A model generated the notes under the pieces. It did not search any database. It was not told the DNA's origin and worked only from the letters and a program-made list of their open reading frames with translations. 64,000 bases of DNA from Pseudomonas huaxiensis (lineage in GTDB: Bacteria; Pseudomonadota; Gammaproteobacteria; Pseudomonadales; Pseudomonadaceae). The first letter of the stretch is position 1. Each line of letters opens with the position of its first letter. Shown here one piece after another: positions 53,481-62,185 of the stretch. The translations under genes were made by a program, and so were the position numbers. The stretch is taken from NCBI RefSeq assembly GCF_003231275.1, contig NZ_QKVL01000013.1:1-64000 (forward strand), written 5' to 3'.

Positions 53481-54410
53481 TCAGCCCGGCTGCACCTCGA
53501 TGGTCAGGTGCCGCACCTCATGCACCGGCAGCAAGCGCTGCCGGATGCTCGCCAGGTCCGCGCTGGCCGCACCCACCACGCTGACGATCGCCGCATGAGC
53601 CTGCGGCCCGACCCGCCAGACGTGCAGGTCGGTGATCCGCGCATCCCCCGGCTTTTCCACCAGCGCGCGGATTTCCTCGGCGACGTGCTCGTCGGTCTGG
53701 TCCAGCAGCACGCCGGCGGTGACTTTCATCAGGCTCCACGACCAGCGCGCGATCACCAGCGCACCGACGATACCCATCGCCGGGTCCAGCCACACCCAGC
53801 CCAGATAACGCCCGGCCAACAGTGCGGCGATAGCCAGCACCGAGGTGAGGGCGTCGGCGATCACGTGCAGGTAGGCCGAGCGCAGGTTGTTGTCATGACC
53901 GTGGTGGTGATGGTCGTGATCGTGGTCATGCGCGTGTTCGTGGTGAGGGCCATGGCTGTGACCGTGACCCAGCAGCAGGGCGCTGATGAGGTTGACGATC
54001 AGCCCGACTACGGCAATCAGGGTCGCGGTGCCGAATTGCACCTCAGTGGGCTGGAACAGGCGCAGCGTCGATTCGATGCCAACACTCAACGCGACGATGC
54101 CGAGAATCAGCGCCGAGGCGAAGCCGCCGAGGTCGCCGACCTTGCCGGTGCCGAAGCTGTAGCGACCGCTGGAAGCGTGGCGGCGGGCGTAGGCGTAGGC
54201 CGCGGCGGCGATACCGAGGGCGCCGGCATGGGTCGCCATGTGGAAGCCGTCGGCGAGCAGGGCCATGGAGCCTGTGAGGTAACCGGCGGCGATCTCGGCC
54301 ACCATCATCACCAGGGTGAGAACCACCACACAGAGGGTGCGCCGGGCATTTTCATCGTGGGTCGAGCCGAGGAAGACATGGTCATGGGCGGGCGGTGCGC
54401 TGTGGTTCAT
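53481..54410 (-). CDS. dmeF: Cation diffusion facilitator, DmeF/CzcD type (cobalt/nickel efflux)
   Basis: A 309-residue, six-helix inner-membrane metal exporter. The CDF sites are readable in SMALLADGFHMATHAGALGI (HxxxD-type first site) and YLHVIADALTSVLAIAALL (HxxxD second site). A histidine-rich cytoplasmic loop (about 165-190) holds some 15 His and several Asp residues and suits Co/Ni/Zn binding. The start at 54410 gives MNHSAPPAHDHVFLGSTHDE, the DmeF N-terminus. It follows an RcnR-type regulator gene by 16 bp, which favours cobalt and nickel over zinc. Confidence 0.88.
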   Translation of the reverse strand: MNHSAPPAHDHVFLGSTHDENARRTLCVVVLTLVMMVAEIAAGYLTGSMALLADGFHMATHAGALGIAAAAYAYARRHASSGRYSFGTGKVGDLGGFASALILGIVALSVGIESTLRLFQPTEVQFGTATLIAVVGLIVNLISALLLGHGHSHGPHHEHAHDHDHDHHHHGHDNNLRSAYLHVIADALTSVLAIAALLAGRYLGWVWLDPAMGIVGALVIARWSWSLMKVTAGVLLDQTDEHVAEEIRALVEKPGDARITDLHVWRVGPQAHAAIVSVVGAASADLASIRQRLLPVHEVRHLTIEVQPG

Positions 54411-54426
54411 GGCGGTTCCCCGGTGA

Positions 54427-54702
54427 TTATCTGGAGTAGCGACGGATCGCTTCGAGCAGTTCCTCGACGCCCTTGGCGCGCTCTTCATCGCTCAGCGCCG
54501 GATTGGCCACATGGGCCTGGGCGTGGTCTTCGATGATTTCTTCCATCAGGCCATTGATGGCGCCGCGGGTCGCGGCGATCAGGTGCAATGTGGTGGCGCA
54601 GTCGTCGTCGCCCTCAAGGGCTTTTTCCACGGCCTGGAGCTGGCCGGCGATGCGTTTGATGCGCTTGAGCAGCGCGTCTTTCTTGGAATGGATGTGCGAC
54701 AC
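54427..54702 (-). CDS. dmeR: CsoR/RcnR-family metal-responsive repressor (DmeR type)
   Basis: A 91-residue four-helix-bundle repressor. From GTG 54702 the metal fingerprint of RcnR appears at the exact positions: His3, Cys35, His60 and His64 (VSHIHSKKDA..., DDDCATTLH, IIEDHAQAH). That is the Ni/Co set, not the Cu set of CsoR. The longer frame from 54762 runs through the operators and is rejected. It is co-transcribed with dmeF, and two C/G-rich operators lie directly upstream. It should lose DNA binding on loading with cobalt or nickel. Confidence 0.9.
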   Translation of the reverse strand: MSHIHSKKDALLKRIKRIAGQLQAVEKALEGDDDCATTLHLIAATRGAINGLMEEIIEDHAQAHVANPALSDEERAKGVEELLEAIRRYSR

Positions 54703-54706
54703 GGTA

Positions 54707-54757
54707 TACCCCCTCCCCCTATGTATATCGGGCACAGTGACATACCCCCACCCCCTA
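54707..54757 (-). promoter_or_regulatory. Two RcnR-type C-tract operators before dmeR
   Basis: TACCCCCTCCCCCTA at 54707-54721 and TACCCCCACCCCCTA at 54743-54757, 36 bp apart start to start. The RcnR-type consensus is TACT-G6-N-AGTA; these match in having TA-C/G-tract-TA. On the coding strand the first copy supplies GGGAGGGGG just before the GTG, so it also serves as the Shine-Dalgarno sequence. DmeR binding would therefore block both transcription and leave the ribosome site within the operator. Confidence 0.75.
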
Positions 54758-54864
54758 TACAAGCGCGCAGGCGAACGAATGCGGCGAACCTGTGTTCGCG
54801 GGATGAAAAGAGTGCGGAGGAGAGAAACAGACCCGCCGCCTGGAGGCGGCGGCGGGCGAAGGGA

Positions 54865-55695
54865 TTACTTCAGGTCGACGTTCAGGCTGGGGGTGCCGAA
54901 CGCTACGAGGCTGGCGTTGGAGCCGCTGAAGTAGCCTTTCCAGAAGCCTTCCAGCAGTTCCATGGTTTTGCCGGAACGGTAGGCCTGCTTCACGTCCTTG
55001 GTCACCAGCCCGGCACCGGCCACATAGACGCGGGCGCCTTGCAGGTCGGCGTAGAGCTGTTTCTCTTCGACGCGCTTGAGTTCGGCCTGGGCTTGCAGGT
55101 CACGAATCCGGTTGTTCACGTAGAAGCTGCCGAAGTCGCTGTTTTCCAGCATGTCGGAAATCAGCAGGATGACCCGCTCTTGCGCTGGCTGGGCGGCCAG
55201 GTCGTTGCCGATGTCACGCAGCGAATGGAAGATCTCGCTGCGCGGGATGTCTTCGGAGGCTTCGCGCAGGGTGGTGACGAAAGTTGCGCCGAACTTCTTG
55301 CGGAAAAAGTCCTGCTGCTGCGCCACGCATTTGTCGAACGAGCGCAGCGACGACATGCCGACACTGTCACGCACCTTGCCTTCGAGCGGCACGTTCAACT
55401 CGCCGGCGAAACGCAGTTGCATGAACTGGTTGGGCAGAAACGCCGAGAAGCTGTACAGCCGGACCTTGTCGCCAGGGGCGACGAACCGGTTGATCTGGCC
55501 CCAACTCGCCTTCTGGATGCTTTCGGGCATCGGGATGGTCTGGTCGACGATCACGGTCAGTTCGCGCCCGGAGCCCGGCTGACGGAAGTTGTCGATCTTG
55601 GCGTAGCTGTAGCAGTCGGGGATTTCGTTGCGCTCGGCCGCCTGCGCAAGCGCAGGCAGGCACAGCAGCAGGGCGAAGAGGTGCTTGAGCTTCAT
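54865..55695 (-). CDS. Exported vWA-like protein of unknown function
   Basis: A 276-residue secreted protein. A signal peptide (MKLKHLFALLLCLPALAQAA) is followed by a von Willebrand A-like fold: ELTVIVDQTIPMPESIQKAS as the first strand and RVILLISDMLENSDFGSF as a later strand. The metal-binding DxSxS motif is degenerate (DQT). The gene starts immediately after the stop of the upstream membrane gene, with which and the OmpA-type lipoprotein it forms a three-gene operon. It probably acts in the periplasm on the same complex. Function is unknown. Confidence 0.75.
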   Translation of the reverse strand: MKLKHLFALLLCLPALAQAAERNEIPDCYSYAKIDNFRQPGSGRELTVIVDQTIPMPESIQKASWGQINRFVAPGDKVRLYSFSAFLPNQFMQLRFAGELNVPLEGKVRDSVGMSSLRSFDKCVAQQQDFFRKKFGATFVTTLREASEDIPRSEIFHSLRDIGNDLAAQPAQERVILLISDMLENSDFGSFYVNNRIRDLQAQAELKRVEEKQLYADLQGARVYVAGAGLVTKDVKQAYRSGKTMELLEGFWKGYFSGSNASLVAFGTPSLNVDLK

Positions 55696-57405
55696 TCAGA
55701 TCCCTTCGAATTCTTTGAGCAGGATTTGATCGGCGCGGATCTTCAGTACTGCTTCCGCGTCCAGGCCCTTCTTCTCGCTGACTTTGCGCAGGTCGTCTTC
55801 GCTGAAGCGGGTCAGGTCCATGGCGCGCATCGCGTCCAGGCCACCGGCTTGCGCGGCAGGTGCTGCCTGCTCGACGGTTGCTGGCTGCGTGGCGGCGACC
55901 GGTGCTGGCGCTGCAACAGGCTGCGGCGCAACGACTGGAGCGGGGGCTGCGACCGGCTGCGGTGCAACCCCAGGCTCGGCAACGACCGCTGGCTGCGGCG
56001 CCACGGCAACCGGTGCCGGCTGGGCTACGGGTTGCACGACAGGTTGTGCGACCGGCGCGGCCACGGCGGGTTGGCCGGCTGCTGCTGCGGCGGCAGTGGC
56101 GGTAGCGGTGGCGTCACGGATAACGGCTTCTTCATGCATGCGCGCGGCGTAGGCATTGAAGTCGCGGCCATGGGCGCCGCTGATGGCTTCCTGAATCGCG
56201 CGGCCGGTGGTGGGGCGCTGCGACAACTTCATCTGCAGCATGCGCAGCTTGTGGTCGGCATGACCGGAGATGCGGGTGCGCTGGGTCTCCATCCAGCGCT
56301 GCAACTCTGAAGCGCTGTTGAACTTGTGGGTGTATTCCCAGGCCTTTTTCGACTCGGCACCGGCGAAGCCGAAGATCGAGGCCATCCACACGCTCACTAC
56401 CTGGATCGCGATGTAGATCACCGAGAGCACCACGAAGGTGATCAGTGACGCACTGCGGATGGCGTCCATCCGGTCTTCCAGGGTCTTGTCACCGGCTTCC
56501 TGATTGACCGCAGCCGACTCTGACGGGAGTTCGAACGGGCTGGCAGCGGCCTCGTAGTTCTGTTCGGCGAACACGTTCGGATTGCCGACCATCTCCGTCT
56601 CGATGCTCTTGAGTTGATACGCCCGGATGCCAAAGGCGGCGCACGCCATGATCAGCACAACCGCGGCGCAGCCGATGATCATGCCGTGACGCGGGGTGAC
56701 GGTCTGGTTGGTGCTCAGGCGGGCAAGAATGCGGTTGTAGTCCTTGGCATTGCGGTCTTCATCCGTGTTCTTGATGCGGAAGCCCGGCAGGATCTGCTTG
56801 AGCGGGGTGTTGCCCTTGTCCGGGTCGATTTCCCACCAGTGACGTGCTTTGTTCACCAGCGAGTTTTTATGGATCGCTCGGCCGGCCGCTTCGGCCATGC
56901 CCGCCGAGAGGATCGAGAGCAGGAAGGCGCCGATCCAGGCCAGGTAGGTCTGGTCATTGGAGGACGCGTTCTGGTTAATGAAAGGCGCCAGCACATAGGC
57001 GAAACCCACGGCTTCGAACAGGATCAGCAAGAAAATCAGGATCAGCACCCAGGCCGGGCGCTCGCGGCGGTCACCTTCACCGATGGCGTCCAGATAGGCT
57101 TCGGACTTGTTGTAGTAGTCCGTGTCCTTGTCGGAGATCGAGTCGTAGTAATCCCAGTAGTTGTTGCACAGCGCTACTTCGTTCGTCAGCCACTGCTTGC
57201 TGTCCAGGTTCATGCCCGAGCGCGACAGCCGGGCGACGGTGCCGATCAGCGGGAAACCGTGCCACACGCGCATGGCGAAGTAGCTGACCTGTTCCCAATA
57301 AACCTTGATCAGAATCACCGAGAGCAAGGTTGTAACCACCGCCCCGGTGATCAGCTTGTTAGCCCCCGCGAGGGCCATGAGCGCTTTGAAGCTCAAGTCT
57401 TCCAT
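55696..57405 (-). CDS. Multi-helix inner-membrane protein with Ala/Pro-rich tail
   Basis: A 569-residue membrane protein with helices near 17-37, 120-140, 157-175, 250-270 and 330-355 (TTLLSVILIKVYW, ILIFLLILFEAVGFAYVLAP, YLAWIGAFLLSILSAGMAEA, LIMACAAFGI, LITFVVLSVIYIAIQVVSVW). Then comes a basic cytoplasmic helical part and a repetitive tail of AP, PV and AQP blocks (about 430-530) ending in a small helical unit (FSEDDLRKVSEKKGLDAEAV). No family was recognised. It is coupled with the vWA-like and OmpA genes; ATG 57405 has AAGGAACG. The repetitive linker may vary in length between strains. Confidence 0.7.
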   Translation of the reverse strand: MEDLSFKALMALAGANKLITGAVVTTLLSVILIKVYWEQVSYFAMRVWHGFPLIGTVARLSRSGMNLDSKQWLTNEVALCNNYWDYYDSISDKDTDYYNKSEAYLDAIGEGDRRERPAWVLILIFLLILFEAVGFAYVLAPFINQNASSNDQTYLAWIGAFLLSILSAGMAEAAGRAIHKNSLVNKARHWWEIDPDKGNTPLKQILPGFRIKNTDEDRNAKDYNRILARLSTNQTVTPRHGMIIGCAAVVLIMACAAFGIRAYQLKSIETEMVGNPNVFAEQNYEAAASPFELPSESAAVNQEAGDKTLEDRMDAIRSASLITFVVLSVIYIAIQVVSVWMASIFGFAGAESKKAWEYTHKFNSASELQRWMETQRTRISGHADHKLRMLQMKLSQRPTTGRAIQEAISGAHGRDFNAYAARMHEEAVIRDATATATAAAAAAGQPAVAAPVAQPVVQPVAQPAPVAVAPQPAVVAEPGVAPQPVAAPAPVVAPQPVAAPAPVAATQPATVEQAAPAAQAGGLDAMRAMDLTRFSEDDLRKVSEKKGLDAEAVLKIRADQILLKEFEGI

Positions 57406-57420
57406 TGTTCGTTCCTTGTA

Positions 57421-59094
57421 TCAGGTGCGGGTGGGCACGTAGCGGGCGGAGTAGGTTTCACCGGAGCTTTTCGGGTAGAACAGCACCCCGTCAGTGGCCT
57501 GTGAGTTGCCTTTGCTGAACACCACGTCCATGCAGGACAGCGGTGCCTTGGGGTTCTGGATGAAGACGCGGTAGAGCACGCGGTCCTGGCCTTCGTAGGT
57601 GTTGGCCACGGCGTTGACCTTGCTCAGCGCCTTGCGGTTGCCCTTGTCGTAGTTTTCCACGACCTGGATGAACGGCTGGCGATCCACCGCGGCGGATTCG
57701 CGCAGGATGGACACTGGCGAAATGGTCACCAGGTGGCCGTTGACCGTTTCAGCCCAGACCCGGTTGTTGTAGCCGGGCAGGTAGTCGGTGGTGGCACGGT
57801 TTTCCACGGCTTTGCCGCTGGCCAGGTTGAACACCTTGCCGCTTTCGCGCGGCTGGTCGGCTTCACAACTGCTCATGGGGATCTGCGATGCCTGCGCGCT
57901 GGAGATCAGGGCGAAACCGCCGCTCTTGGGCGTGATGGCCTGGCCCAGGGTCCATTGGTTGGTGCTGGCCGGCTTGCCGCCGAAGTCCACCGCTGTGCCT
58001 TTGAACGGGCTGGCGGAACTGGCTGGCGCTTTGGCCGAGGCGACTTCACTGGACTTGCCTTGCGTGCTGGTCACGACCGGCGACTGCGCCGTGGACTCGC
58101 TGCTGGTGTCTTTGCTGGCGTCGGTTTTCGCGACGGTGGTGCTGGTCTTGTCCGTCCCGGTCTTGGCGACCGTGGTGGCGGACTTGTCGCTGCCGGACTT
58201 GGCCACGCTGGTGTTCTTGCCCGACGCGGTTTTGCCGCTGCTGGCGGTTGCCTTGCCTTGAGCCGGGGCGGCCGGAGCCGTGGTCGACGTACCGTGGGCC
58301 AGGTATTTCGGGTTGTTCTGCTCGGCGTTGATGCGCTTGACCAGGGTCTGCACGTCATTCACTTCGACGATTTCCACGCGGCGGTTTTTCGCCCGCTCGG
58401 TGACGTCGGTGTTGTCGGCCACCGGACGCGAAGCGCCCGCGCCCTGGAAGTACATGCGGTCGGCGCTGATGCCCTGCTCGGCCAGAATGCTGGCGACAGC
58501 GCGGGCGCGTTGTTCCGAAAGCTTCTGGTTAGTCGCGGCGCTGCCGGTGGCGTCGGTGTGGCCGACCACCAGGATGGCCGTGGTGTCTTTCTCACCCGGC
58601 TTGCTGGCGAAGGCGCTGGCGAGCTTGCGCACCTGACGCTGGCCGTCGGCGGTCAGGGCCGCGCTGCCCAGCGGGAACATGCCCTGGTCTTCGACCTGGG
58701 CGACGAAACCGGCGTCTTCCGGTGCGGCACCCGGTTCTGCGGTCTTCAGGGTTTCGGTCTGCAGGCGCAGGTTCTCTTCCTTGGCGACCTTCTCGAGCTT
58801 GTCGATGCGGTTCTTGTACACCAGCGCGATGGCGCAACCGGCGGTGGCGCCGATGAGTGCGCCGCCGATGATCGAGCCGTTGCCCTTTTCCTTCTTGTTC
58901 TTCTTGACCATGGCGCCGGCCGCGGCACCCGTGACGGCACCGATGGCGCCGCCGGTAATGCAGTTGACGCTTTCACTGTGGCTGGCGGCGAAGTTTTGCA
59001 CGGTAGCGCAGCCACTGGTGAAGAGCGCGACGGAAAGGGCCAGGGCCGTTGCACGGAAAGTCCGTGAGCCGATCGGATTCTGAGAGGGGGTCAA
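57421..59094 (-). CDS. OmpA-family lipoprotein with glycine-zipper and long Ser/Thr/Lys linker
   Basis: A 557-residue envelope lipoprotein. A TTG start at 59094 (AGGAG at a good distance) gives the signal ALALSVALFTSGC with lipobox TSGC. A glycine-zipper (GGAIGAVTGAAAGAMVKKN, GGALIGATAGCAIALVY) and coiled coil precede the OmpA peptidoglycan-binding domain (ILVVGHTDATGSAATNQKLS, EQRARAVASILAEQGISADR, NRRVEIVEV). A repetitive linker (TTVAKTGTDKT-type units) leads to a C-terminal domain ending CMDVVFSKGNSQATDG. It is first in the operon and should anchor the module to peptidoglycan. GTG 59115 is the alternative start. Confidence 0.82.
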   Translation of the reverse strand: MTPSQNPIGSRTFRATALALSVALFTSGCATVQNFAASHSESVNCITGGAIGAVTGAAAGAMVKKNKKEKGNGSIIGGALIGATAGCAIALVYKNRIDKLEKVAKEENLRLQTETLKTAEPGAAPEDAGFVAQVEDQGMFPLGSAALTADGQRQVRKLASAFASKPGEKDTTAILVVGHTDATGSAATNQKLSEQRARAVASILAEQGISADRMYFQGAGASRPVADNTDVTERAKNRRVEIVEVNDVQTLVKRINAEQNNPKYLAHGTSTTAPAAPAQGKATASSGKTASGKNTSVAKSGSDKSATTVAKTGTDKTSTTVAKTDASKDTSSESTAQSPVVTSTQGKSSEVASAKAPASSASPFKGTAVDFGGKPASTNQWTLGQAITPKSGGFALISSAQASQIPMSSCEADQPRESGKVFNLASGKAVENRATTDYLPGYNNRVWAETVNGHLVTISPVSILRESAAVDRQPFIQVVENYDKGNRKALSKVNAVANTYEGQDRVLYRVFIQNPKAPLSCMDVVFSKGNSQATDGVLFYPKSSGETYSARYVPTRT

Positions 59095-59268
59095 TGGTGC
59101 GCTCCTGATGCTCACGACAGAACCTCAGGGCGCTCGCGAAGGGGCGTAGTGAAAATGGTCATCCCTGAAGCAGGCAGGGCGAAGCCTTGTTGGCTTCGCG
59201 CGAACGGGCATTTCATCACAGCGGGTGATGGCGCTTCAATGGCGTCAAGAAAAAATCATTACATGATG

Positions 59269-59291
59269 TGGCCAGCTTTCGGCGCTGGCCA
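59269..59291 (-). terminator. Possible terminator after ubiK
   Basis: TGGCCAGC pairs with GCTGGCCA around a 7-base loop; on the minus strand an interrupted T-run (GATTTTTTC) follows about 15 bases later. Plausible end of the ubiK transcript. Confidence 0.45.
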
Positions 59292-59319
59292 ACATTTGCG
59301 GGGGGCGGGTGCGTGACGC

Positions 59320-59583
59320 TTACTCGCTGGTGATGGGGTTGAGGCGGGCTTCGAGTTCTTCGACCTTGGATTCCAACGCTTCAAGGCGAGCGCGGGTGCG
59401 AGCGAGCACAACCATCTGGCTGTCGAATTCTTCCCGGCTGACCAGGTCGAGCTTGCTGAAGCCGCTTTGCAGCAGGGCCTTGAACTGGCTTTCGAGTTCG
59501 CTGCGTGGCTGCGAGGCGTCGCCACTGAACAGGCGGGAGGCCTGGTCGCTCAGGGCATCGAGAAAGGCTTTGGGCGCGAGCAT
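59320..59583 (-). CDS. ubiK: Ubiquinone-biosynthesis accessory factor UbiK (BMFP/YqiC family)
   Basis: An 87-residue helical membrane-associated factor. From ATG 59583 the sequence is MLAPKAFLDALSDQASRLFS followed by a coiled coil (EFDSQMVVLARTRARLEALE, SKVEELEARLN), the YqiC/BMFP signature with FKALLQSGFSKLDLVSREEF between. UbiK helps the ubiquinone hydroxylation complex and YqiC also promotes membrane fusion in vitro. The long open frame upstream (to 60093) is only an antisense artefact over the glnK control region. The ubiK–glnK–amtB–sutA order is conserved in Pseudomonas. Confidence 0.88.
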   Translation of the reverse strand: MLAPKAFLDALSDQASRLFSGDASQPRSELESQFKALLQSGFSKLDLVSREEFDSQMVVLARTRARLEALESKVEELEARLNPITSE

Positions 59584-59681
59584 GATCGGCTGTCCTGTCT
59601 GGCAAAGAGGGGCGGCAGTGTAGCACGGGGCAATGGCGGCCTTTGACTGCACGATTTTTGAGCATGCCCGGGAATGGTCAT

Positions 59682-59696
59682 GCACCGTTGTTGTGC
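59682..59696 (+). promoter_or_regulatory. NtrC-type enhancer site upstream of glnK
   Basis: GCACCGTTGTTGTGC is a GCAC-N7-GTGC palindrome, the NtrC consensus arrangement. It lies about 100 bp before the sigma-54 promoter, the typical enhancer distance. Confidence 0.65.
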
Positions 59697-59771
59697 GTCC
59701 CTCGCCTGCTGGCGACTGGCCAAGATCGTGAATCGCTCCCAAGTCGTTGTAATCCGGGGTTTTGTCAGACA

Positions 59772-59787
59772 TGGCAAGGTTTCTGCT
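59772..59787 (+). promoter_or_regulatory. Sigma-54 promoter of glnK-amtB
   Basis: TGGCAAGGTTTCTGCT keeps the -24 GG and -12 GC pairs with exactly ten bases between them, as required for RpoN. It predicts a start near 59799 and a leader of about 195 nt. A second look-alike (AGGCACTGCGCTTAGA, 59922 onward) lacks the -12 GC. The rest of the 59584-59992 gap shows no gene. Confidence 0.7.
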
Positions 59788-59899
59788 AAGACCATCGTGA
59801 CCCATGCACTGATGCAGTCCCCGTGACGAGGCAGTGCTCAGGCAGAGCGAATACGTGTGTTTTGTCAGGAGCGGTACTGGTGTCGGACCGGGCATATAA

Positions 59900-60331
<432 letters not shown>

Positions 60332-60370
60332 ACAAGCCGCCCCAAACCCAACGCCCCAGGAGATAACAAC

Positions 60371-61708
60371 ATGACTCTGCGTAAGTTCGCAGGGCTAGGA
60401 GCCCTTTTGTCCCTCGTAATGCCTGGCCTGGCATTTGCCGAGGAAACCGCGGCGGCGGCAGCAGCCCCGGCGCTCAATTCCGGCGACACCGCCTGGATGC
60501 TTACCGCAACTGCCCTCGTCCTGTTCATGACCATTCCTGGCCTGGCGCTGTTCTACGGCGGCATGGTGCGTTCGAAGAACGTCCTCTCGGTGATGATGCA
60601 GTGTTTCGCCATTACCGGCCTGATCAGCGTGCTCTGGGTCGTCTACGGCTACAGCATGGCGTTCGATACCACTGGTATGGAGCAGGGCGTCACCAACTTC
60701 AATTCCTTCGTCGGCGGTCTGTCCAAGGCATTCCTCGCCGGCGTGACTCCGGAAAGCCTGACTGCGGCCTTCCCGGAAGCCGTGTTCGTCGTCTTCCAGA
60801 TGACCTTCGCCATCATCACTCCGGCCCTGATCGTCGGTGCCTTCGCCGAGCGTATGAAGTTCTCCGCGATGCTGCTGTTCATGGCTATCTGGTTCACCTT
60901 GGTCTATGCACCGATCGCGCACATGGTCTGGTCCGGCAACGGCGGCCTGATGTGGGACTGGGGCGTACTGGACTTCGCGGGCGGCACCGTGGTGCACATC
61001 AACGCCGGTGTTGCTGGCCTGGTGGCCTGCCTGGTGCTGGGCAAGCGTAAAGGCTTCCCGACCACACCGATGGCACCACACAACCTGGGTTACACCCTGA
61101 TCGGCGCCGCCATGCTGTGGATTGGCTGGTTCGGCTTCAACGCCGGCTCCGCCGCCGCTGCCAACGGCACCGCCGGCATGGCCATGCTGGTGACCCAGGT
61201 CGCCACTGCCGCTGCCGCGCTGGGCTGGATGTTCGCCGAGTGGATCACCCACGGCAAACCAAGCGCACTGGGCATCGCCTCGGGTGTGGTTGCCGGCCTG
61301 GTTGCCATCACTCCGGCTGCCGGCACCGCTGGCCCGATGGGCGGCCTGGTGATCGGTCTGGTTTCCGGTGTGGTCTGCTTCTTCTGCGCCACCAGCCTGA
61401 AACGCAAACTGGGTTATGACGATTCGCTGGACGCCTTCGGCGTGCACGGTGTCGGCGGTATCGTCGGTGCGATCCTCACCGGTGTGTTCGCAGCACCGGC
61501 CCTGGGCGGCTTCGGCACCGTTACCGATATCGGCGCTCAAGTCTGGATTCAGGCCAAGGGTGTCGGCTTCACCGTGATCTACACCGCGATCGTCACCTAC
61601 GTGATCCTCAAGGTGCTGGATCTGGTCATGGGCTTGCGTGTAAACGAAGAAGAAGAGTCGGTCGGTCTCGACCTGGCACAACACAACGAGCGCGGCTACA
61701 ACCTGTAA
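60371..61708 (+). CDS. amtB: Ammonium transporter AmtB
   Basis: A 445-residue ammonium channel. A cleavable signal (GALLSLVMPGLAFAEE) is followed by 11 membrane helices, with conserved FYGGMVRSKNVLSVMMQCFA, TFAIITPALIVGAFAERMKF, FAGGTVVHINAGVAGLVACL (pore His), IGWFGFNAGSAAAANGTA and FGVHGVGGIVGAILTGVFAA (second pore His). It is a trimer in the inner membrane and the target of GlnK. The C-terminal cytoplasmic tail ends HNERGYNL. An intrinsic terminator follows. Confidence 0.96.
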   Translation: MTLRKFAGLGALLSLVMPGLAFAEETAAAAAAPALNSGDTAWMLTATALVLFMTIPGLALFYGGMVRSKNVLSVMMQCFAITGLISVLWVVYGYSMAFDTTGMEQGVTNFNSFVGGLSKAFLAGVTPESLTAAFPEAVFVVFQMTFAIITPALIVGAFAERMKFSAMLLFMAIWFTLVYAPIAHMVWSGNGGLMWDWGVLDFAGGTVVHINAGVAGLVACLVLGKRKGFPTTPMAPHNLGYTLIGAAMLWIGWFGFNAGSAAAANGTAGMAMLVTQVATAAAALGWMFAEWITHGKPSALGIASGVVAGLVAITPAAGTAGPMGGLVIGLVSGVVCFFCATSLKRKLGYDDSLDAFGVHGVGGIVGAILTGVFAAPALGGFGTVTDIGAQVWIQAKGVGFTVIYTAIVTYVILKVLDLVMGLRVNEEEESVGLDLAQHNERGYNL

Positions 61709-61716
61709 CTGTCCTC

Positions 61717-61750
61717 GAAAAAACTTGCCCGGTTCGCCGGGCATTTTTTC
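61717..61750 (+). terminator. Intrinsic terminator after amtB
   Basis: TGCCCGG-TTCG-CCGGGCA hairpin (61726-61743) followed by TTTTTT and preceded by AAAAAA. It ends the glnK-amtB operon. Confidence 0.9.
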
Positions 61751-62185
61751 GTCCTGATTTTGGCCGTGTTGGCGACGCAAACGATTTTTCGCCTCAGGTT
61801 CATCGCTGCGGGAATGCATTGAGCGACGGCGTCTGGATTGTCAGCGGAAAACTTACAGGCATCCGGGAGATTTAGGCACTTTGCTTTTTCATCGGGCACG
61901 CTAGAATGCGCGCCGTGGAGTGATGATGGCCTGTTCACACACTTCATGGCCCTTTGCTAGGCTTGTCGATGAGCAGGCCCTGTCGGCGGGGTAAAGTCCG
62001 GTGCGGTTGAACCGGCAGCTCTTTATTTGGTCAGGCTCAAAGTAGCCTGCACGGCGCTCGTCAGGCGACACGGCGGGTGCTGTCGATCACGGGTTACCCG
62101 AGGTCTGTTTTTTCTCCAGCGGTCGTAAACCTCCACGGTTGCTGGTCTATAACTAATCTGCTTTTCGCAAGTCATGAGGTAGAAC
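61751..62185 (+). promoter_or_regulatory. Long sutA leader/promoter region, possibly with a structured RNA
   Basis: 435 bp without an ORF. A sigma-70-like promoter is readable: -35 TTGCTT (61881) or TTTGCT (61880), -10 TAGAAT (61902-61907). A start near 61914 would leave about 270 nt before sutA. That leader is rich in short dyads (GGTGCGGTTGAACCGGC; CGGGTTACCCG at about 62092 followed by a T6 run near 62108), so it could be a riboswitch-like leader or a separate short RNA ending near 62115. No known RNA family was recognised. Confidence 0.4.

Noticed and set aside
60395-61819. 474-codon minus frame over amtB
   Set aside because: Antisense of amtB; His/Gln/Gly-rich, no family resemblance.
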